From contig NC_017542.1 in the NCBI RefSeq assembly GCF_000237325.1, forward strand, positions 3,072,501 to 3,136,500: a stretch of DNA of 64,000 nt, in the 5' to 3' direction. Under the pieces are notes generated by a model. The model was not told the origin of the DNA and did no database searches. It worked only from the letters and a program-made list of their open reading frames with translations. The stretch is from Paenibacillus polymyxa M1. Its GTDB lineage: Bacteria; Bacillota; Bacilli; Paenibacillales; Paenibacillaceae. The position numbers were made by a program, and so were the translations under genes. Positions within the stretch are counted from its first letter, which is position 1. Each line of letters begins with the position of its first letter. Positions 59,536 through 64,000 of this stretch are shown here, in pieces.

Positions 59536-60513
59536 TTACGCCGCTCCCCCGTTTTTCATTTGCTTGGCAACCATCTTCTTGTAAGCCGTCCATTTAGAAG
59601 TGATCTGGCCACTGGTTAAGCCGATGCTTTTAGCAATCTGCATCCACGTCTTGCCTTCTATACGACGTTGTTTAAGCAAAGTAGGGAAATCAACAGGAAT
59701 ATCATCAAAGGTAGGACGGAATTTCAGAATGTATTCTTCCAGTTCCTCCTTATCGACTGTTGTCTCGGAATCTGTGTCAGTATCAGAATTTGATTCTTCC
59801 TCCGACTTGTTGTTGTCCTCAGATTCATTTTCTTCAGTCTGCTCGGACGAATCAGTATTAGCACCTTCTTGTTCTTCCGGCTGATCGTCATTTTGTTGTT
59901 CTTCTTGCTGGTTGTTTACTGGCTCCCCATCTTCCGGCGGTACCGTATTGACTTGGCCTTTGCGCCATTCATCCCACTTGGCAGCCATTGGCGCGACCCG
60001 CTTCCGGTATTCGTCCACCATAATCACGAACACGCCTACACCCATACCGATGTCAGCAGCTATTTTCAGATAGGTGTCCCCACCGGCCAAGCGCTCTGTA
60101 ATTTCCAAAAAGTCATACTGCATGTCGTCAAAGCGCGGCGCCAGCCCGCTAAGTATAAAGTCCTGAATAACTTCGAGATCAATTTGCTCTGGATCAGCTT
60201 TAACCTCCACTTTCTCAGGAGGAAGCCCAAGATCCATGGAGAGCTGCTCCCCTTCCGGCTTCGCTACAGATACCACACCACCATCATCCACGGTGTATTT
60301 CGTGATTGGCTTGCCCGTTCTGGCATTCTTCAAAACTTTGTACGTGACAATCTGTGAATCCAAACCTCCGATAACTTTAAGCTCCAGCATGCTTTGAAGC
60401 GTATTGTATTGGCCGTCCAGCTCAGAAGCTGGGATACTGATTGTAATTTCCGTTTCTTCCGATGACTTGAGATTGATCTTTTTAACCGTACCTTTGAAAT
60501 TTATATAGCTCAT
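59536..60513 (-). CDS. Acidic phage protein with duplicated HTH-like module
   Basis: 325 residues. N-terminal beta domain (YINFKGTVKKINLKSSEETEI), then two related helical modules (about 114-178 and 258-322) sharing RFDD/TFDD, DF, IAADIG/IAKSIG and YRKRVA/YKKMVA. Between them is a strongly acidic linker rich in Glu, Asp, Ser and Gln. Probably DNA-binding; located between the resolvase and sigma genes. No family recognised. Confidence 0.7.
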   Translation of the reverse strand: MSYINFKGTVKKINLKSSEETEITISIPASELDGQYNTLQSMLELKVIGGLDSQIVTYKVLKNARTGKPITKYTVDDGGVVSVAKPEGEQLSMDLGLPPEKVEVKADPEQIDLEVIQDFILSGLAPRFDDMQYDFLEITERLAGGDTYLKIAADIGMGVGVFVIMVDEYRKRVAPMAAKWDEWRKGQVNTVPPEDGEPVNNQQEEQQNDDQPEEQEGANTDSSEQTEENESEDNNKSEEESNSDTDTDSETTVDKEELEEYILKFRPTFDDIPVDFPTLLKQRRIEGKTWMQIAKSIGLTSGQITSKWTAYKKMVAKQMKNGGAA

Positions 60514-60515
60514 CT

Positions 60516-61049
60516 TTAAGCCACTCCCTTAATGAAATTTTGATGATAGGCCCAGCAAAGTGCGATAGCGTCTGAAGGATCAAAAAGACGTTCCCTTATG
60601 TCCCCGATTTTGTACTTGCCCCGTGGATCGTTTTTCTTGTACAGGACAGGAATGGCGATCTCGTCATAGTCGAGGTCGAACAACATCTGCATTTCCATGG
60701 CGACTGTCTCTTTATCCGCATTCCCTTTACCTGTCTGAATTTTGAGCTCCGAAGGACGGATGCCCACAATCGGCTTGTCCAAATGCAGGGCAGCCAAGGA
60801 AACAGAAGTATATGCCCCTACAAGTGCTAGTACACTGTTGGCATTTTTAAAGTGAACTGGACGCTCCAGTACAATCAATTCCGGTTCTTCCTGCTCGATC
60901 AGTCGGAATGTGTCCTGGTAGATGGCGTCCAAAACACCAGGCATTGTAATGGACGAATAATCCCTTAATCCAAAATCTATCGGCTTACCATTTCGCATTG
61001 TGGCCCAACCAGCAAAATTTGTGCCGTGGTCAATCCCCATAATCTTCAA
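60516..61049 (-). CDS. RuvC-like Holliday junction resolvase
   Basis: 177 residues. RNase H-fold motifs with acidic residues: MGIDHGTNFAGWA, LIVLERPVHFKNANSV, and the C-terminal FDPSDAIALCWAYH. KGNADKETVAME is typical of RuvC. It would cut branched DNA before packaging. It starts with TTG, with GGGGGA seven bases upstream, overlapping the upstream stop. Confidence 0.87.
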   Translation of the reverse strand: MKIMGIDHGTNFAGWATMRNGKPIDFGLRDYSSITMPGVLDAIYQDTFRLIEQEEPELIVLERPVHFKNANSVLALVGAYTSVSLAALHLDKPIVGIRPSELKIQTGKGNADKETVAMEMQMLFDLDYDEIAIPVLYKKNDPRGKYKIGDIRERLFDPSDAIALCWAYHQNFIKGVA

Positions 61050-61204
61050 AGTTGCTTCCCCCTCTTTTTACGCTTACGTGACTGCTTGACCAGCAACATA
61101 CTGTGTTCAAGGACAAATACTTCACCTATCACCCTGCCGCCTCGGTCTCGTACAGTTTGCTTTAACTGAGTTTGATATATCGGGTCCTTTATCTGGCGCT
61201 GCAT
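61046..61204 (-). CDS. Small basic phage protein
   Basis: 52 residues (MQRQIKDPIYQTQLKQTVRD, GRVIGEVFVLEHSMLLV, QSRKRKKRGKQL). GGAGG lies nine bases before ATG 61204 and its stop overlaps the resolvase TTG. Unrecognised. Confidence 0.6.
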   Translation of the reverse strand: MQRQIKDPIYQTQLKQTVRDRGGRVIGEVFVLEHSMLLVKQSRKRKKRGKQL

Positions 61205-61398
61205 GACCTGTCACCTCCAGCGATGGGCCAGTCACCAAGAATCAGGCGAAATTCTTCCATCCCCTCAGACAGCTCGCTCCGGTCGATGTTGGGCAGCTCC
61301 GCAAGCAGCTCAGCTTCATCAGGAACTCGTCCAGTACGGACAAAACGGTGCTTCATGTACTCATAGACGCTCCAGCGCGTCCAGCATGACGGCTGCAT
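61189..61398 (-). CDS. Small hypothetical phage protein
   Basis: 69 residues (SVYEYMKHRFVRTGRVPDEAEL, ELPNIDRSELSEGMEEFRLILGDW). Its ATG overlaps the upstream stop (TAATG), so it is translationally coupled. Unrecognised. Confidence 0.6.
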   Translation of the reverse strand: MQPSCWTRWSVYEYMKHRFVRTGRVPDEAELLAELPNIDRSELSEGMEEFRLILGDWPIAGGDRSCSAR

Positions 61399-61592
61399 TA
61401 GGCCCGTACCTTGTAAGGCTGCAATGCTCCATAGTGCTTATTTAGGAGCCACCGCTTCCCTGAGAATTTGTTTAGCAACACGACCCCATCTGCTGTTTCC
61501 CGTTCAGAGAGCCAGTTGTCCAGTGTCACACCTGGTCTGGCCTTTAACAATCCAATCTTTTGCTTTTTGGTAAGTCGTTTCCCCTGTTTCAT
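61398..61592 (-). CDS. DUF6906-like small phage protein
   Basis: 64 residues, MKQGKRLTKKQKIGLLKARPG then NWLSERETADGVVLLNKFSGKRW, matching short proteins found beside phage replication genes. GGGGAG precedes ATG 61592; an upstream extension to 61634 overlaps the helicase gene. Confidence 0.65.
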   Translation of the reverse strand: MKQGKRLTKKQKIGLLKARPGVTLDNWLSERETADGVVLLNKFSGKRWLLNKHYGALQPYKVRA

Positions 61593-61605
61593 GTCCGTTA
61601 CTCCC

Positions 61606-62892
61606 CTACGCGATTTGTTGTGTGTCTTTCTCAAATTTGAGTTTCACCACTCCAGTAGGACCATTACGTTGTTTTGCGAGGTTGATTTCCAAGATACCTG
61701 GGTCTGGTGTGTCAGGGTTGTAGTATTCGTCCCTGTACAGCAGAAGGATATCGTCAGCAACTGCGCTGATTGCCGCACTGCCTGATAAGTCTGAAACGAA
61801 CGGCCTTTTATTCTGCCGGCTCTCCACATCCTGCTTGACCTGTGATAAACCGATCAACGCGCAATCACAGTCTTTTGCCGCCTTCCGTAGCTTCTGACAA
61901 ACCCTGTGCAACCCAGAACCGCTGTTGTCGTTTCGTTCAGCAGGCTCGACCACTTCTTGCAAGTAATCTACAATGACCAAATCAAGTCCTTCTTGCCGCT
62001 TCAATCGGCGCATTTCGGAACAAATGTACTCCGCAGTCACACCACGGCTATCGTCGATATGAATTTTCCGCAGAAACTCCATCTGCATAGAAATACGCTC
62101 GATCTGTTCCGGCTTCAGATGCCCTGAACGTATAGCTTGCAAAGGAATGCTGCACAGATTAGCGATCATCCGGTTATAAATCTGCGCCTTGGACATTTCC
62201 AGGCTAAAGTCCGCAACCTTATGTCCCCGCTGGGTGGCCCGCATCTTAATTTCATTGGCGACGGCTGACTTACCCATGCTAGTTCTGGCTCCGATGACGA
62301 CCAGGTTAGTACGCTGGAACCCTAGCATCAGTCGGTCCAATGCTGACCAGCCCGTCATAATGCCAAGCGCTCGGGAAGGATCTTGCGTTTTAAGTACCAA
62401 GTCCTCATACCACTGGATGATGTCATCAACCGCCGTATCCTTTAGCAAAGCTTTTGGCCGAATATCCAGTGAGCGCTGTTCAAATTCATCCAGTAACTCC
62501 TCAAACCCACCTGATGACAAATCCAAAAATTTTTCGCGGTATTCGCCGACCAATTCCAGCGCTTTACGACGAGCATCTGTTTCAATGAGCTTCCTGATAT
62601 TCTGCTCCAGCATCGAAACTGCAACGGCAGAGCTGGCCAGTTTAGACAGGTAAGAAACTCCACCGACCTTTTCAAGATGCTTTTCGAATACCGTCACCAA
62701 CATAGTCATGGATAGTTCCTGTTCAGTCCGATGTAGTTCTAGTATCATTTTCAGCAGATTGCGATGCCAAGGTTGTGTAAATAAGCTTGGCTCTAGTGTT
62801 ACAGCGACTTCACTCACAAGGGAAGGATCTCGAAAAAAGGAACCTAATATTTCAGCCTCAAGTAACTCCGTATTCAGCAAGTCGTTGCTCAT
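61606..62892 (-). CDS. Replicative DNA helicase, DnaB-like
   Basis: 428 residues. DnaB N-terminal domain (LLEAEILGSFFRDPSLVSEV), linker, and RecA-like C-terminal domain with Walker A GARTSMGKSA (near 202), Walker B LDLVIVDYLQEV, and conserved LSQVKQDVESRQNKRPFVSDLSGSAAI. It unwinds phage DNA at the fork. Start overlaps the initiator gene by 35 bp. Confidence 0.9.
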   Translation of the reverse strand: MSNDLLNTELLEAEILGSFFRDPSLVSEVAVTLEPSLFTQPWHRNLLKMILELHRTEQELSMTMLVTVFEKHLEKVGGVSYLSKLASSAVAVSMLEQNIRKLIETDARRKALELVGEYREKFLDLSSGGFEELLDEFEQRSLDIRPKALLKDTAVDDIIQWYEDLVLKTQDPSRALGIMTGWSALDRLMLGFQRTNLVVIGARTSMGKSAVANEIKMRATQRGHKVADFSLEMSKAQIYNRMIANLCSIPLQAIRSGHLKPEQIERISMQMEFLRKIHIDDSRGVTAEYICSEMRRLKRQEGLDLVIVDYLQEVVEPAERNDNSGSGLHRVCQKLRKAAKDCDCALIGLSQVKQDVESRQNKRPFVSDLSGSAAISAVADDILLLYRDEYYNPDTPDPGILEINLAKQRNGPTGVVKLKFEKDTQQIA

Positions 62893-63883
62893 CTGCCTTT
62901 CTCATCAAGATCGTAATGGGGTCGTCTTCTCGAATTTCTGCTTCCGCCGGTGAAGCCCGATCCATTCGGCGTTCCGTTTCCGGTCCACCACGTTTACGAT
63001 ATCCCTCCAGCGTGCCACGTACATAAGCCAAGCTCTTTTTCTTCTGTCGAACGGCTTCCCTCATGGCTTTCAGAAGCCATTCTCCACCGTAATCGTCGAA
63101 AAGGGCTCCCAAGTCTTCGGTTTCAAACGGAGTGACCTTCCCTGAATCTGCAAAATTGTTTTCGTAAGCACGGTAGATATAACCAAAGGAATGATCCGAA
63201 GGAAGCCCTCCTCCTCCACCTCTTTGCTCTGTATCTAATTCCTGTACAGTATCTAAAGATGTAGTAGTGTTTTTTTTAATAATTGCTTTAAAGATTGTTT
63301 TAGAGAGCCGAAATCCCTTGGTATGACAGGAAAAATCACGCTTCACAGTTACCTTTTTAGTAACTGGCGAGTTACCTTTTTGGTAACTGAACAGTTGCCT
63401 TTTGTGTAACTGAGTTACCTTTTTAGTAACTCGGATCGGTTGCTTTTTTGGTAACTCAGTTACTTTTTTAGTAACTGATTTACCGAGATTTGGGGTATGG
63501 GTTTCAATGTTAATTTTGATTAAATCGTTCATCATTTTGGGGTCATATCGCTCCACCACATCTACAGCCCACATATCATAATGTTTGTTGATCTGAAACA
63601 CATTCATATGCTCGTCCCAAAACAGCACATGATTTTCAACCAGCTTTTTTAGTTCCTTTTTGATATGTTCCTTACGAACACCACATAACTCAAAATGTTT
63701 TAGCATAGGGATTTTAGCCGATGGCTTCCCGCATCCCCAGCTCAGCGTGAGGACAAAATCAATAATATCCCGCTGCCGCTGAGTAAACTTCCGCCGGATC
63801 AGCTCTCGATGTATTTCATGTGATATGCGTATATGTGCGTCCGTAGGCTGAGGATTTACGTTGGAGTCCACCGGCTTCACCAC
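62858..63883 (-). CDS. Phage replication initiator (DnaD/phage O-like) with internal iterons
   Basis: 341 residues. N-terminal winged-helix domain (RISHEIHRELIRRKFTQRQRDIIDFVLTLSWGCGK) as in phage replication protein O, and a C-terminal DnaD-like part (FGYIYRAYENNFADSGKVTPFETEDLG, YVRGTLEGYRKRG). The middle, with VTKKVT repeated three times, coincides with six 19-bp iterons in the DNA. It probably binds these and loads the helicase encoded downstream. The start is one of two adjacent GTG codons near AGGTGG and is uncertain. Confidence 0.82.
   Translation of the reverse strand: MVKPVDSNVNPQPTDAHIRISHEIHRELIRRKFTQRQRDIIDFVLTLSWGCGKPSAKIPMLKHFELCGVRKEHIKKELKKLVENHVLFWDEHMNVFQINKHYDMWAVDVVERYDPKMMNDLIKINIETHTPNLGKSVTKKVTELPKKQPIRVTKKVTQLHKRQLFSYQKGNSPVTKKVTVKRDFSCHTKGFRLSKTIFKAIIKKNTTTSLDTVQELDTEQRGGGGGLPSDHSFGYIYRAYENNFADSGKVTPFETEDLGALFDDYGGEWLLKAMREAVRQKKKSLAYVRGTLEGYRKRGGPETERRMDRASPAEAEIREDDPITILMRKADEQRLAEYGVT
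63347..63476. repeat. Six iterons, likely phage replication origin
   Basis: Six copies of a 19-bp imperfect palindrome, AGTTAC-CTTTTTA-GTAACT, begin at 63347, 63370, 63393, 63413, 63438 and 63458 (spacing 20-25 bp). An A/T-rich tract follows at about 63255-63300. Iterons inside the initiator gene are typical of phage origins. Confidence 0.8.
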
Positions 63884-63923
63884 CTAATCTCTTGCGATTT
63901 TTATATAAATACCATTCGCTTCT

Positions 63924-64000
63924 TCACACCGTCCAGCCTGGATAGCCCCGCACGAAGTATTCTCGCACCTCGCGCTTAAAGGCTACAGGATCGGACTCTT
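63924..64000 (-). CDS. Partial gene, C-terminus only
   Basis: The last 25 or so codons of a minus-strand frame (ESDPVAFKREVREYFVRGYPGWTV, then stop), entering from beyond the right edge. The fragment is too short to assign; it would lie upstream of the replication initiator. Confidence 0.5.
   Translation of the reverse strand, partial: ESDPVAFKREVREYFVRGYPGWTV

Larger units (their letters stand above)
27292..64000. mobile_element. PBSX/skin-type contractile-tail prophage (right end outside window)
   Basis: Terminase, portal, capsid, tail sheath, tube, tape measure, baseplate, fibres and lysis genes are in PBSX-like order on the minus strand, preceded at right by replication and regulatory genes. 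All structural genes look intact, so it could be inducible. No integrase, repressor or att site is visible. The left boundary is drawn at the late-operon terminator but could lie as far left as 19.2 kb if the RT and AloR genes are phage cargo. Confidence 0.9.

Noticed and set aside
63347..63476. CRISPR array
   Set aside because: The units are short palindromes spaced a few bases apart inside a coding gene; spacers are far too short and no cas genes are present.

Overview
The window looks like a chromosomal segment of a low-to-mid GC Firmicute, most probably Paenibacillus (P. polymyxa group). The evidence is the gene repertoire: PdhAB, a Bacillus-type tenI-thiO-thiS-thiG-thiF operon under a TPP riboswitch, NlpC/P60 and ABC-F genes, an AloR-like peptide receptor, and a PBSX/skin-type contractile-tail prophage. 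The genus is an inference; no rRNA or tRNA confirms it.

Layout. 1-12.4 kb: host metabolic genes. They are the pdhB/pdhA end of a pyruvate dehydrogenase operon, an esterase, a small tyrosine phosphatase, thiamine pyrophosphokinase, a secreted NlpC/P60 hydrolase, an atypical response regulator, the thiazole-branch thiamine operon with riboswitch and terminator, and an ABC-F ATPase. 12.4-19.2 kb: a Tyr/Asn-rich cupin, then a six-gene Tad/type II secretion-like cluster (ATPase, double F-domain membrane protein, pilin-like protein and three exported or membrane-anchored proteins). 19.2-27.3 kb: a patchy accessory zone. It holds an AT-rich AbiA-like reverse transcriptase with a C-terminal HEPN motif (a candidate anti-phage system), a YolD-like fragment, an IS3-family element sitting in the loop of a terminator hairpin, a decayed NucA/NucB nuclease gene, a secreted discoidin-domain protein, and an AloR/AimR-like receptor overlapping a 40-residue pre-propeptide gene.

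27.3-64 kb: a prophage, continuing off the right edge, nearly all on the minus strand. Read right to left it runs: replication initiator with internal iterons, DnaB-like helicase, RuvC-like resolvase, an HTH-duplicated acidic protein, a phage sigma factor, an ArpU-like activator, small zinc-ribbon proteins, a ParB-domain/Mom-like DNA-modification pair, terminase, portal, head morphogenesis, prohead protease/scaffold, capsid, connectors, tail sheath and tube, a frameshifted tail chaperone, tape measure, baseplate, tail fibres, and holin-lysin-holin. Several genes with their own signals (morons) interrupt this order: secreted Big2-like and T/S-rich proteins, a small membrane protein, and two plus-strand genes.

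How it works together: the phage late block is probably switched on by the ArpU-like protein and perhaps the sigma factor. The Mom/ParB pair could protect packaged DNA from restriction. The RT-HEPN gene and AloR-AloP pair lie just beyond the lysis end, the usual place for prophage cargo, so the true prophage boundary may lie left of 27.3 kb. No integrase or att site is visible in the window.
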